Source: Ferrimicrobium sp. (GTDB lineage: Bacteria; Actinomycetota; Acidimicrobiia; Acidimicrobiales; Acidimicrobiaceae). Taken from it: a DNA stretch of 64,000 nt. Below the pieces are notes generated by a model. The model was not told where the DNA came from. It saw nothing but the letters and a program-made list of their open reading frames with translations, and searched no databases. How positions within the stretch are numbered: the first letter of the stretch is position 1; each line of letters begins with the position of its first letter. The stretch covers positions 62,001 to 126,000 of the forward strand of contig NZ_DAHXOI010000005.1 in the NCBI RefSeq assembly GCF_027364955.1, read 5' to 3'. Positions 43,004-52,354 of this stretch are shown piece after piece. The position numbers and the translations under genes are program-made.

Positions 43004-44271
43004 GTGTAGACTCGCTTGTCATCTGGCTCAAAGGCGAACCGGTGGCTCGTGTTGAACGTGATCCTCGAGGCCGTCTATCCCTTACCTATCTCGATGTGAC
43101 ATTTGACCGTTTCGACCTCGGTGCTCCCGTGCTGTCCGTTTCGCTCCCGCTTGTTCGAACGAGCTACCCAAACGCTCTGACGAGGGATTTCCTAGACAAC
43201 CTTTTACCGGAGGAGCCCGCGCGCTCCATCCTCGCTGCAAGATTCAGACTTGGCCCATCGGATACCCTCGGGCTGCTTGGGGAACTGGGTAAAGAATGTG
43301 CTGGAGCGCTCGTCATCCAGCATCTCGACACTCAACCGCCACCAGTTTGTTCCGATCCCTCGTTGGCCACCCCAGTCGATGATACAACCGTGTCATCGCT
43401 TTTGCAGGCACTCCCTCAGTCGCCGCTTGGTGTAGGAAACGGGGTACGAATTTCTCTCGCCGGAGCACAACCCAAACTGCTCCTGACGAGACTAGAAGAT
43501 GGACGATGGGCACTTCCCACGGGAGGAGTGCCTTCGACACACATCTTGAAACCGCCGATAGCAGACCAACGCTTCCCATTCTCGGTTGACAACGAATACT
43601 TCTGCATGCGTCTTGCCTCGAATGTTGGACTGGCAGTCGCTGAGGTCGAACGATTGGAATTTGGTACCATCCCAGTCTTGGCTATCAAACGATTCGATCG
43701 GAGATGGGAAGACGGAGAGCTGATTCGCATTCATCAAGAAGATACTTGTCAATCCCTGGGTTTACCTGTCACACGTAAGTATCAAGCTTATGGAGGACCG
43801 AGCCTGAGACAGATCGCCGGATTGTTGTCAGAATATGGAACCCACGATGATCTCATCTCCTTGCTTGAGCTGGTGACGTTCAATATTGTTATCGGAAACT
43901 GCGATGCACACGGCAAGAACTTCACTTTGCTTCACCTCCCCGAGGGCATACGCCTAGCTCCTGGCTACGATCTCATGTCCACCCTTTGTTATGCCCAGCA
44001 TGACAAGCAGATGGGAATGTTCATCGACGATATCCAGACGGTGGATCGGATACGCTCTGAAGGGATCGTTAGAGAAGCAACGAGTTGGGGTATGACTCAA
44101 GGGGAAGCTGCGGAAACCGTACATACCCTGCTTGCGCGGCTCCCTGAGTCCGTTGAGGCCACTATTGGTGAGGTCAGGACGCACAACGATTCCCTGAACC
44201 GTGTCATTCAAGCTCAGATAGAGCTGCTGGCTCCCCAGCAGCCTCGCAAGCGTATTCACTTCGACATGTAG
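42997..44271 (+). CDS. hipA: HipA-type serine/threonine kinase toxin
   Basis: A 424-residue kinase whose family phosphorylates glutamyl-tRNA synthetase or other targets to cause dormancy. Features in order: N-terminal HipA_N domain (VIWLKGEPVARVERDPRGRLSLTY), ISLAGAQPKLLL (the loop autophosphorylated in HipA), THILKPP (ATP-binding Lys), DNEYFCMRLA, VLAIKRFDR, RIHQEDTCQSLG, the catalytic loop GNCDAHGKNF with Asp303, and APGYDLMSTLCY with the Mg-binding Asp. All key residues are present. It is coupled to hipB by overlap. Confidence 0.93.
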   Translation: MVSVDSLVIWLKGEPVARVERDPRGRLSLTYLDVTFDRFDLGAPVLSVSLPLVRTSYPNALTRDFLDNLLPEEPARSILAARFRLGPSDTLGLLGELGKECAGALVIQHLDTQPPPVCSDPSLATPVDDTTVSSLLQALPQSPLGVGNGVRISLAGAQPKLLLTRLEDGRWALPTGGVPSTHILKPPIADQRFPFSVDNEYFCMRLASNVGLAVAEVERLEFGTIPVLAIKRFDRRWEDGELIRIHQEDTCQSLGLPVTRKYQAYGGPSLRQIAGLLSEYGTHDDLISLLELVTFNIVIGNCDAHGKNFTLLHLPEGIRLAPGYDLMSTLCYAQHDKQMGMFIDDIQTVDRIRSEGIVREATSWGMTQGEAAETVHTLLARLPESVEATIGEVRTHNDSLNRVIQAQIELLAPQQPRKRIHFDM

Positions 44272-45018
44272 ACCGACAGCGTGCGTCCAACGTAATGGTC
44301 AGCTCGCATACCAGGTAGGCCAAAATAGCGTCTGGCCAGGATAAACCCAGAGGGTCAGCATCGAGTCTGCTCAACGTAATTGAGATAAAACCATGGTTTG
44401 GAACCTGCGCGGATCATCTGTACTGAGACAAACCACGCCCCAGGAGCAGAACTGATTATAAAAGACCCAGTCAGAGCGCCACGGAAAGATCGCTTTGATC
44501 GAAACGCGACACCGGAAATCGGGCAAAGTTTCAATATAGTTGGGAAACATCCCGATAGGAGACTTGTGAGCGACAATTTCCTTGGCCTTGACTACCTAGA
44601 CCCTCGGGGGCGCTCTATCTCATGTCAGCACTACAATGGCCTGGTGAATATGCCTTTTGAGTCGGTGTTGCCTGTTCGATCGTTCAGTTCATATCGGTTC
44701 AAGAAGAACTAAGCAGGTCTCTATCCGTTCCGAAAGCTGGACACCCAGGTCCCCTTTGAATGCTTGCTCGAAAGTGACTATCTTCTGCAATGCGATTGGG
44801 AGAATCAGGCCGTAGGAATTGCCGCGCAGCCGTTCACGATCTGCTGGACGCCAGGGGTCAAGAGAAGCCACACCCCTGCTTAGTGCGCTTGCGCAATGAC
44901 GATGGACTTGTCGTAGACGTACGCACTGCAGAGCGGATTGACGAGCGGACCCGCGCCGCGCTAGACGTTACAAAATGTCTTAGCGCTCAAGTGGGCCGGA
45001 TTTATCAGGTCGATGACG
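44272..45018. other. Gene-poor stretch between hipA and the AbiE pair
   Basis: About 750 bp holding copy 1 of an 88-bp dispersed repeat (44353-44440). A frame at 44398-44712 overlaps this repeat and has no recognised domain. Probably remnants of mobile DNA. Confidence 0.45.
44353..44440 (+). repeat. Dispersed 88-bp repeat, copy 1
   Basis: Roughly three quarters identical to 46697-46784. Shared blocks are CAGCATCGAGTC, TAATTGAGA, CCATGGTTT, CGGATCATCT and TGAGACAA. Copies flank the AbiE pair in the same orientation. Confidence 0.65.
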
Positions 45019-45924
45019 TTAAGCTTCAATCTCGCCGCCACCGCGCTCAAGTTGCGCAATCGCTTCCCGAGAGATGGTAACCGCAGCGTTAAACACCTGG
45101 TCGAGAAAGGTGATGTCCTTTAGGAAGGACTGGAGGGGTCCATCAAGGAACTGTGCCATCGCGATAGCAAACTCCCGCCGCGTGCCACTCTGTTGCAGTA
45201 CATCAATTCGCTCAGCAAGCTTCTCTAGAAATACACTCCGTTCCAGATGGTAGTCAACAATCTTCTGCTTGACCAGGCCACTGTCGAGCTCAACTCCAGC
45301 CTGTTCAAGCATGTGAATATCCCACACATCCCGGTGCTTCAGGTAGGGGCGATCCCCCAGAGCAAGAATCTTGTCCGCCAAAATCTCCTCGCGAGACTCT
45401 GTCTTCACCATGAGTGACCGGTAACTGTACTGTGCCGTAGAGGACAGTGGTCGTACCAGCCGTACCTCGCTAGTGTGGGCTGGAATGTTAGCAACTTCCA
45501 GATGGATGACGTGAGACTGCTTCAAAGATCGGTTCTCTCGCGGAAGATGAACCTTTGCCTTCCACCTGCGAACCGCAATTTTGTCGTCCGGATTAGCTTG
45601 GCGTTCCTCAACTGCGACGGTCAATCCGTAGTGAGACGAAATATTGTCGGTGAGCCTACGCTTAAACTCCCCCATTACCACAGGATCGAATGCTGTGCCA
45701 CCGGCAAAGTCAAGATCCTCCGAGTATCGGTTGCCGCCGTAACATAGCCGAAGCGCGGTACCGCCTTGAAACACCAGGCTTCTGGCTGCATCTGCCTCGA
45801 GGAGAGCCTGCAGCAGCTCATAGTGCATGATCTCCTTGACCACGGCGGACTCCGCCGCATGCCTCTGAGATGCAATCGCCTTTGCCGTCGCCAGCATGGA
45901 TTCATACCCTGGCTCCATCATCAC
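45019..45924 (-). CDS. abiEii: AbiEii-type nucleotidyltransferase toxin
   Basis: A 301-residue toxin of the type IV AbiE system, which in studied members blocks tRNA maturation by adding nucleotides and aborts phage infection. LVFQGGTALRLCYGGNRYSEDLDF (residues 50-73) is the family motif with Asp70 and Asp72 as metal ligands. REEILADKILALGDRPYLKHRDVWDIHML is the second conserved block. The ATG at 45924 overlaps the antitoxin by 23 bp; the ATG at 45918 is equally possible. Full length. Confidence 0.92.
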   Translation of the reverse strand: MMMEPGYESMLATAKAIASQRHAAESAVVKEIMHYELLQALLEADAARSLVFQGGTALRLCYGGNRYSEDLDFAGGTAFDPVVMGEFKRRLTDNISSHYGLTVAVEERQANPDDKIAVRRWKAKVHLPRENRSLKQSHVIHLEVANIPAHTSEVRLVRPLSSTAQYSYRSLMVKTESREEILADKILALGDRPYLKHRDVWDIHMLEQAGVELDSGLVKQKIVDYHLERSVFLEKLAERIDVLQQSGTRREFAIAMAQFLDGPLQSFLKDITFLDQVFNAAVTISREAIAQLERGGGEIEA

Positions 45925-46435
45925 TCTCCTCCTTGACTAGATCAAGATTGCGTCCTACGTGCCTAAGATCCCTGAGAGCACGTTCTGGTACGGCCACGTG
46001 GATACCCCTAAATGGATCGAACACCACGTCAGTGGAAAGGGGAACTCTTACAGTATGCGTGAACTCCAAAATCCCAATCGGCGTTGTCATTAGATAGCTA
46101 CGGCCAGTTGTCATCACTGTATAACGCATCGGGACTTGGGAGATCCATCCAGCCTCGGACAGCACACATTCCAGACTCAGATAAGAGAAGTCAAAGGGCC
46201 GGATCACGGACACCAAAGCCAGCAAGGGTTCTGTCGGCGCGCTACGAGCCCTTGGATTCATGTAAACATCTTTGCAAACCCGTTTGATAACTCCAGCCTC
46301 TTCATGGCGCGACAAGGACTTTGCGAGTGCCGATGGTGACTCATTGAAAAGCATCTCCAGTCTCGGACCATCAAGAGCCCAGATACCGGCCATATCCAAC
46401 CAATCCAACGCACGAATCAGTTCAACTACTCTCAT
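45902..46435 (-). CDS. abiEi: AbiEi-type antitoxin (winged helix, DNA-binding)
   Basis: A 177-residue antitoxin: MRVVELIRALDWLDMAGIWALD then a winged-helix N-terminal domain (SALAKSLSRHEEAGVIKRVCKDVYMNP), and the AbiEi_4-like C-terminal part (FDFSYLSLECVLSEAGWI, IGILEFTHTVRVPLSTDVVFD, VAVPERALRDLRHVGRNLDL). In AbiE systems it acts transcriptionally rather than by binding the toxin. The start at 46435 is chosen because a -10 box (46443-46448) ends 7 nt before it; an ATG three codons upstream would lie before the predicted mRNA start. Confidence 0.88.
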   Translation of the reverse strand: MRVVELIRALDWLDMAGIWALDGPRLEMLFNESPSALAKSLSRHEEAGVIKRVCKDVYMNPRARSAPTEPLLALVSVIRPFDFSYLSLECVLSEAGWISQVPMRYTVMTTGRSYLMTTPIGILEFTHTVRVPLSTDVVFDPFRGIHVAVPERALRDLRHVGRNLDLVKEESDDGARV

Positions 46436-46442
46436 AACCATC

Positions 46443-46471
46443 ATTATACACCTATTGCCTCTATATGTCCT
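46443..46471 (-). promoter_or_regulatory. Promoter of the AbiE pair
   Basis: On the minus strand AGGACA (46466-46471), a 17-bp spacer, and a perfect TATAAT (46443-46448). The ATG at 46435 is 7 nt downstream, so the mRNA should be leaderless. Confidence 0.6.
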
Positions 46472-46696
46472 ATTTATGTAGAGCAGTAGCTACCTTGCTC
46501 GCCCTCGGTTGGTAGGCTCCCCCAAAAGTGATTCACCTCAACTACGAGAAGTGCGACCAGAATCAAGCTGAGATGAAAGTCTCACTTCTGGTTGTGTACC
46601 TGACGCTAGGGAGGTGGCCAGCAGGAAAATACTGCCGCAACGACTCCAGCCCACCCTACTGGATGGCTTATCGTGCACGGAAGGAGGATCCGCTTA

Positions 46697-46784
46697 GGCC
46701 AGCATCGAGTCAGAACAACATAATTGAGACAACGCCATGGTTTCGGACGCGCACGGATCATCTCTATTGAGACAAGGCACGCGT
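46697..46784 (+). repeat. Dispersed 88-bp repeat, copy 2
   Basis: Second copy of the element at 44353-44440, same orientation, with the same ATTGAGACAA and CCATGGTTT blocks. Confidence 0.65.
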
Positions 46785-46831
46785 CAGCGGCCGCAGGAGG
46801 AGAAACATAGCCGGTCAGGACGTCGCACCAC

Positions 46832-46884
46832 GATCAGATTGATTGAGATGCGACATTGAGTGTCGTGTCTCAATCATCTTGATC
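46832..46884. repeat. Long imperfect hairpin
   Basis: Left arm 46832-46855, 5-nt loop TTGAG, right arm 46861-46884. The inner 15 bp pair at 13 positions, and the outer GATCA/TGATC also pairs. The right arm is the 32-bp repeat also found at 42531-42562. Possible mobile-element end. Confidence 0.6.
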
Positions 46885-47225
46885 AAAGTCTCCATGCGAG
46901 AAGATCATAGTGATTGAGTGACGAAACAGTGTGCCACGAGCAGCGGCGATAATGCATTCGTCATCGATCGGCGCACCGTGGAAGCGGATCGATGATCGAT
47001 CCTTAAAAAGGTCCGGCGTTGTAAAGGACCGCGGAAGCACAGGCGCGTCGGAATGAGAGAGCATAGAGTATCACTGCACGCACGAGAAGCCGTCAAACTG
47101 CTCATCATGACGAACGACATACTATTTGAGAATCCTGAGAATAATCACGACAATCAGATGATGAACTCACCAGTATTTCGCTAGGGTTACTCTGATCGGT
47201 CTCAAGTGACAGAAGGAGTGTCGGC

Positions 47226-49304
47226 TTGGCTTTGTGGATGCAGGGACGGCGGTGGGTGATCGTACTTACCGCTCTTGGGTTGGTGCTCGCTGCTTGTGGT
47301 TCGACAACGTCACCGCACGCGGCTACGACACATCAGCATTCGGCCGTGCGACAGCCATCGACGAGTACGACCACTCCAACACGTTCTGGGCGAGAGCCTA
47401 CTGCTGTTCCCACCAGCGCGTCGCAAGCAGGATGTACTCTCGGTGCGCTGACTGCGACGATGAGTGGGCACCTTGCCAAATCCTGCTACCGCATCCCCAA
47501 CCTCCCCTCGGGGACTTACTATCTCGGTATCGAGGCAGTCCCTATGCCGCGAGGAGCGGCGGCGGAACAAGGGGGCTTCACAGTGCCCTCCGGTCATAGC
47601 GAGCCAGCGGTAGATCTCACGGTATCGCATCCATCAGTTAAACCTGGGGAGGCGGTCACTGTTTCTGGTCGTGTCAGCACGCCACTCTCCCCGGAACCAG
47701 ACCATGCCAATCTTTGTTTCGATGGCTGCGTGGATGGGCTGCAATACGATGGCGTTCCTGTACACTGGCTCTCTTCAACGGAGTTTCAAACCTCCTTCGT
47801 TACACCAGGTGGCCCCTGGCTTGAACGCTATCCGCTGCGGGTCGTTTCACCCAGAGCGGGTAGCTATCGCGTGGGGATTCAATGTCTCAAGATATTGCAG
47901 GCATGTGGGCTAGGCCACGCTGAGGGATCGACGACCCTCAGCTTCGCACACTCCGTCAAGACGGTTCTGCCGCAGATCGTCCTCCCGGCCGACAAGGTTC
48001 TCCCCGGCGAAATGATTCCGGTGGAGGGCACATCGGTACTCACCACCATCATCGGCAGTAATCAACCCTTTGTGGATCAGTTTTACATCGTCGATCGATT
48101 CCCCAGCACGACAATTGGCAAGGGGGTGTATGAGCTGGCTCGCACGCGGTCTGGCACCGGCACCGCGTTACTCCTTAGCCCCGTGAAGTTACGGGTGATC
48201 ACCCCGCTGACGTACCAGTCCATCAGTCTCAAAGGTCCTACAGCTATCCAGACGAGCGCTGATCCCCCAATTGTTACCGAACAAGGAACTAACGGGGTCG
48301 CGCTCACCTGTAGCTATAACCCGCAAAGTCAGGCGAACGCGATCAGGATGCTGTCCAATGGAAAGGTCAGCATCGTCAATACCAGGGGCGTCGCTACGCT
48401 CTTGGAAAGTAAAGGGGTGCCGACTTCCGTCGCGGGCAATGAGTCCTGTGCTGGTCTTGCAGCTTTGCGCACCTCCAGCGGCAAAACCGTGATCGCGGCC
48501 TCCTACGCTATCGATATCCCAAGTCAGACTCCAGCCTTCTCCTATCTTCCGATCATCTCGACAAATGAGGGCACGACGTGGACCATCATTCCCTCGCCTG
48601 CTGGAATCAGCGATGCGAGTTTCGCCGGCCTTCGAGCCACACAATCCGGCATACGCGCCTACTTCAGCGTTCCACATCATGGCGTGATCGCCGAACGTAC
48701 CCTGAACGGAACTAGCTGGCAACAGGGTGGATTGCGCTGTCCACAGTCCGGACCCTGCGTTCGCTTCTCCCCCATTGCAAACCTGACGAACTGCGCAATG
48801 AACGGATCGCAAGAAGCGATCCTCGTGTCGGGGGACCGGGGGCAGAGCTTCAAGGAACCAGGTTGGCCAAGCGTGGTGAATGCCTGTGGACCCAACGAAC
48901 TTTTCTCAGTTCATGGGGTGGAGTACCTGCTCGATCCTGAATCCAGTTTTTACCCACTGCGTCGCAGCACGGATGGTGGCACCAATTGGCAGGTGGTGAG
49001 TAGTGTTCCAACCCCGCCGGGAGTATCGCCTCCAGGCACCTCCCCGCTTGAGCAAACCAGTTGGGGTGAGACTGTACTCGTTCTCCCGGGGTCCGGTGAG
49101 CTGCTTAGTCTTGGGCAAGGAAGCAAGAGCGCCATGCTTGCCCCTCATGCGCACCAGTGGTGCACAATACCTACCAGTATCATCCCAAAGAATGTGGGTG
49201 GGGCTATCACGGGAAATAGCTCTCTCTATTTTGTCACATACTCCAGCTCGGAGACCTCTACCTTTAAAGATATCCCTTTGACGGCATTACGTTGCAGCAG
49301 CTAA
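47226..49304 (+). CDS. Secreted lipoprotein with sialidase/BNR-like repeats
   Basis: A 692-residue lipoprotein. The signal segment (MQGRRWVIVLTALGLVLAAC) ends in the lipobox LAAC, followed by a Thr/Ser/Pro-rich linker to about residue 70. The middle has Ig-like beta regions (VKPGEAVTVSGRV; DKVLPGEMIPVEGTSVL). The C-terminal half has photosynthesis-system-II-assembly/BNR-type repeats (STNEGTTWTIIPSPAG, SGDRGQSFKEPGW, STDGGTNWQVVSSVP), indicating a propeller. The TTG at 47226 has AAGGAG 7 nt upstream; an in-frame ATG at 47238 is further from it. No operon partners. Function unknown; likely cell-surface binding. Confidence 0.78.
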   Translation: MALWMQGRRWVIVLTALGLVLAACGSTTSPHAATTHQHSAVRQPSTSTTTPTRSGREPTAVPTSASQAGCTLGALTATMSGHLAKSCYRIPNLPSGTYYLGIEAVPMPRGAAAEQGGFTVPSGHSEPAVDLTVSHPSVKPGEAVTVSGRVSTPLSPEPDHANLCFDGCVDGLQYDGVPVHWLSSTEFQTSFVTPGGPWLERYPLRVVSPRAGSYRVGIQCLKILQACGLGHAEGSTTLSFAHSVKTVLPQIVLPADKVLPGEMIPVEGTSVLTTIIGSNQPFVDQFYIVDRFPSTTIGKGVYELARTRSGTGTALLLSPVKLRVITPLTYQSISLKGPTAIQTSADPPIVTEQGTNGVALTCSYNPQSQANAIRMLSNGKVSIVNTRGVATLLESKGVPTSVAGNESCAGLAALRTSSGKTVIAASYAIDIPSQTPAFSYLPIISTNEGTTWTIIPSPAGISDASFAGLRATQSGIRAYFSVPHHGVIAERTLNGTSWQQGGLRCPQSGPCVRFSPIANLTNCAMNGSQEAILVSGDRGQSFKEPGWPSVVNACGPNELFSVHGVEYLLDPESSFYPLRRSTDGGTNWQVVSSVPTPPGVSPPGTSPLEQTSWGETVLVLPGSGELLSLGQGSKSAMLAPHAHQWCTIPTSIIPKNVGGAITGNSSLYFVTYSSSETSTFKDIPLTALRCSS

Positions 49305-49640
49305 GGCCTAGACCTGGAGTCCTTTGCGGCGTTAGCGTGGTTCCACTGGTGCGCGGTTTCGTCTTCCAGCACTTACGACTTGGCGACAGAGGACTCTGAT
49401 GGCTATGGATTGCGTAGAGACATCTTGCCTGAGAAGCTTTCCGGTGTGCACCAAGTGTCCGCTTATGGAGCACGAACCGAAAGTGATCTGGGCTTGCTGG
49501 ACCGCTTGATCACAGAGATCACCTCAACTACCCCATTGCGCCGAAGTCTGCTTCGGTGGTAGCTTACCTGACTCCGAGCATTTGGCTCGCAACGTAGCTG
49601 CACCGCAGTCTCGGCCCCGGCCCGCGGCCCAGATCACTGA
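49305..49640. other. Gene-free stretch
   Basis: About 335 bp between the lipoprotein gene and the IS3 remnant; no supported feature seen. Confidence 0.35.
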
Positions 49641-49960
49641 GCGATACGAGGTGAATGGAGCGTCAGATGACGATCACAGTCGGTTCGGGAATGATGGCTG
49701 GCCGTTGCCATCCGACCCTGGGGGCGTAACGACGGGTGAGCACGATAACAATGCTCTGGCTTAAAAGTTTGCATGGCCTGTGCAAGACGGAGTTCGTCAA
49801 TGCGATTGGTCGCCTTGACGACGAGATCGCTGTTGATTGGGAGACCCGCAAGTGGGTGGATTGGTCCAATGATAAAAAGGCTACACTTGTCGATTGCCAA
49901 TCATGGCCGCCAGTTGAATACGACGCTCTTGCAAGGGCTGAGTGTCCAGCCCCACTTGGT
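49641..49960 (+). pseudogene. IS3 OrfB C-terminal remnant
   Basis: Fragments in two frames match the end of the OrfB at 42.1-42.3 kb: PSDPGGVTTGEHDNNALA (for PSVGTTGDSYDNALA) and, after a frameshift at about 49760, LHGLCKTEFVNAIGRLDDEIAVDWETRKWVDW, then decayed sequence with PVEYDALA (for PAEYEALY). It has lost its N-terminal part and its terminal repeat. It is an old, separate IS3 insertion, more diverged than the one beside Wadjet. Confidence 0.8.
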
Positions 49961-50075
49961 GGATGGGCCTTGAATTCGGTGCAGTTCGCGACTACTATTG
50001 AGTTATTGAAGATGAAGCAATTCACGGTCAACGGTAATACCTAAAGCAAACAGCATGATTTTTGGGTGGTGACAA

Positions 50076-50927
50076 ATGGGCAAGAACGCAGGTCGCGATG
50101 CACGTCGGTTGCGCTCGCGCATAGTGATGCTGACTATCGGCGCCTGCATAGGTGTTGGGGCGCTGGCTGCTTATGTCAGTATCGAAGGCGGGGCTCGACC
50201 ACAAGCAGTTGCCCATAGTCACCGGGTGTCGAGCGACATTTCGCCATCACAGCCAACCTCATCGGTTCCAGGCGGTGCGGTCGCAGCGGTAGTCCAGCAG
50301 GCCGAGGCGAAGTTGCCATCACAATCAGCCGATGCCGCCCTAATAACCGCCCGGGGCATCGCCGTCAGCGACGGGAGATATTCAGAATCTGCATCAGGTA
50401 TCGGTCAAATGATGCATGGCTTCGAAGTGAACGATCTGGTTAGTCGTGTATCGCCGTCGATGAGCATGTCGACGATTGAGACGACTGTCGTTACGTCAAT
50501 CGAACAGTCTTCAAGGTCCTACTCATTACAGGCCGTTGCTAGTGCAACGCTGGATGTGATGCTCTTACAATACGCGGCGAAGACGAATCAAATGGTACCG
50601 TATTCCACTGCGCTCCAACAGGCGCAGAAAAACTACCATGGGTACTTGGTAGCGGGTTCACCACCGCTGTCGCTGCCTAATGGTGAAACTGCGAAACAGA
50701 GCTTCATCTCTCCGGAAGCCGTCCATCTTCTCCGCGATGCACTTACAACCACAGAGATGAGAAAGAAGATTGCCGGAGACCAGTACGCACCTGGGGGTTC
50801 TATCCATAATCAACGTGCTGCTCTGGCTGCCTGGATGACAAAACATCTTGACAGCCTGCACCCGAGTGTAGTGAACAGTCCCGTTCCCATTGCACAACTA
50901 CCGAATGACCTCCCTTCGCCGATGTAG
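50076..50927 (+). CDS. Membrane-anchored or secreted protein of unknown function
   Basis: 283 residues. A basic N-terminus (MGKNAGRDARRLRSR) is followed by one hydrophobic segment (IVMLTIGACIGVGALAAYV), which may be a signal peptide or an anchor, then a Ser/Pro-rich linker (to about residue 65). The rest is a mainly helical domain (VVQQAEAKLPSQSADAALITARGIAVSDG, TALQQAQKNYHGYLV, EAVHLLRDALTTTEMRKKIAG). GGTGG lies upstream of the ATG. I recognise no family; the helical pattern recalls SurA-type chaperone arms, but without a PPIase domain this is speculation. Confidence 0.65.
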   Translation: MGKNAGRDARRLRSRIVMLTIGACIGVGALAAYVSIEGGARPQAVAHSHRVSSDISPSQPTSSVPGGAVAAVVQQAEAKLPSQSADAALITARGIAVSDGRYSESASGIGQMMHGFEVNDLVSRVSPSMSMSTIETTVVTSIEQSSRSYSLQAVASATLDVMLLQYAAKTNQMVPYSTALQQAQKNYHGYLVAGSPPLSLPNGETAKQSFISPEAVHLLRDALTTTEMRKKIAGDQYAPGGSIHNQRAALAAWMTKHLDSLHPSVVNSPVPIAQLPNDLPSPM

Positions 50928-51955
50928 AGGGTTTGCAGGACAATCAATGATTGCCTGTGACATCAGATTCTCACGGCGCAAGACTGCCGTCGTGGAGTAC
51001 CGAAGTAGCCCTAATTCCAGCTCTCCCTCCTCGAAGCGCACATCCATTGGTCTCCCAGCCAGCTCATCGACGTCGTTCACTGGCGACGCCCGTCCGGTCT
51101 CGAGAGGCCGGGCTGGCTTGGTTGGAGTGTGCAGTGTTGGCGGTACGGTTGAGGTTGGAAGGATCGACCCCGCGAGGCTTGCGCAAGAACAACCATCCGT
51201 AGCGGACCCCTAGTCGATGCTGGCTGGCGACGACGATCGTTATTCGTGTTCACGGCGTACCGAATACGACAGGCCTTCCAAGGAGTAGGCGAATTCTATC
51301 CCTAGCACCATCTGGAGTGATCCACATCCCCTACCGCTGCGTCACGCTTCCGAGAATAAAGACCCTGCAAGGCGGAGCTACTGGCTCGATGGGTAGGCGA
51401 AGCCTGTTTGCAGAGATCGATAATCCGATCAAACCGACCCCTCGTGCTGGTCGATTACCACAACAATGACGAGGGTTCGACCTCTCACCAGGCCTCGTTT
51501 CTCTTGGGAAGGCACGACAGGCAATGGAGGTCTCCCCTACCGCACTTTTCAGACCTTCTCCACCTTCTCCCTGCTAGAAGGGTTGGGCTTAGCGTAGCGG
51601 AAGACTACAACTGCATAGCAATTGTCTTGATACACTTCATGGACTCCTTCATCCACAAGCAGGGAACTCCTAGCTGTGAGCAAACCAGACGCCCCCTCCT
51701 GGTCGGCAACGAGTACTCTCAAACTTTGCCTGCCCAAGCGCCTGCTAGGAACTACGCTTTGGGAAATACTCTAAGATGGCGTGCACGCGTCGCGATGATC
51801 TAGTACGGTACTAGTTAGATGTGGAGGCATCGCCAGCAAGGTCGACTGCCACCATAACCGGAGACGAGTGGCTAAGGATATGTATGCTGGGAGAGAACGT
51901 GTACCACGAACACTCACGAAGTATCGCGAGTAGCCAGGCAGTCCTACATCGCTGC
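50928..51955. other. Gene-poor stretch
   Basis: About 1 kb. Frames on both strands are short and lack start signals and recognisable domains. No repeat in the rest of the window matches. It may contain a decayed gene. Confidence 0.35.
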
Positions 51956-52354
51956 ATGCTCGTTTCGGCATCCATCACCATATTGGCACTTGTCCTGTGT
52001 TCCTGTGGGACAAAGCCAGTCGCTGCCAAGAACACCGTGAACTTACCGTTGCTGCCGACCGTATCTAGTGCTGCGATGCGAACATTAAGAGATGCTGGGC
52101 ACGGAGATGCCTCAGAGAGGTGGAGCCTCCTAGGAACAATCTCGAAGCCAGTTGTCATTGAATGGGAATGCGAGGGTCCAAAGGGGATTCGATTTACAAC
52201 TGCGGGAAAGACACTGGCCTCCCAGCCTGAGTGCGGTAAACGGACCGGGGTGGTCTTCTCGACGAGTGTGCCAGTGGATTTGCTCAGTGGGCAAAAGCTG
52301 GAATGGACGGCTAGCAAAAGAACTGAATGGCGGGTTGTCATCTATGAAAAGTAA
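51956..52354 (+). CDS. Small lipoprotein of unknown function
   Basis: 132 residues from MLVSASITILALVLCSCGTKPVAAK: a hydrophobic segment directly followed by a lipobox-like LCSC. The mature part has conserved-looking Cys (EWECEG, QPECGK) and beta strands (VIEWECEG, LEWTASKRTEWRVVIYEK), similar in outline to small DUF-type lipoproteins. The frame is open back to a GTG at 51821, but the lipobox position favours 51956. No ribosome site is evident at either, so the start is uncertain. Confidence 0.55.
   Translation: MLVSASITILALVLCSCGTKPVAAKNTVNLPLLPTVSSAAMRTLRDAGHGDASERWSLLGTISKPVVIEWECEGPKGIRFTTAGKTLASQPECGKRTGVVFSTSVPVDLLSGQKLEWTASKRTEWRVVIYEK

Larger units (their letters stand above)
46472..47212. 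other. Gene-poor stretch with repeats, right edge of the defence island
   Basis: About 740 bp. It holds copy 2 of the 88-bp repeat (46697-46784), a long imperfect hairpin (46832-46884) and copy 2 of the 32-bp repeat. The 80-codon frame at 46528-46770 overlaps these repeats and has no recognised domain. Confidence 0.45.

Noticed and set aside
44398-44712. 104-codon plus-strand frame after hipA
   Set aside because: It begins inside the 88-bp repeat and has no domain or ribosome site.
46528-46770. 80-codon frame upstream of the lipoprotein gene
   Set aside because: It overlaps the second 88-bp repeat and shows no homology.
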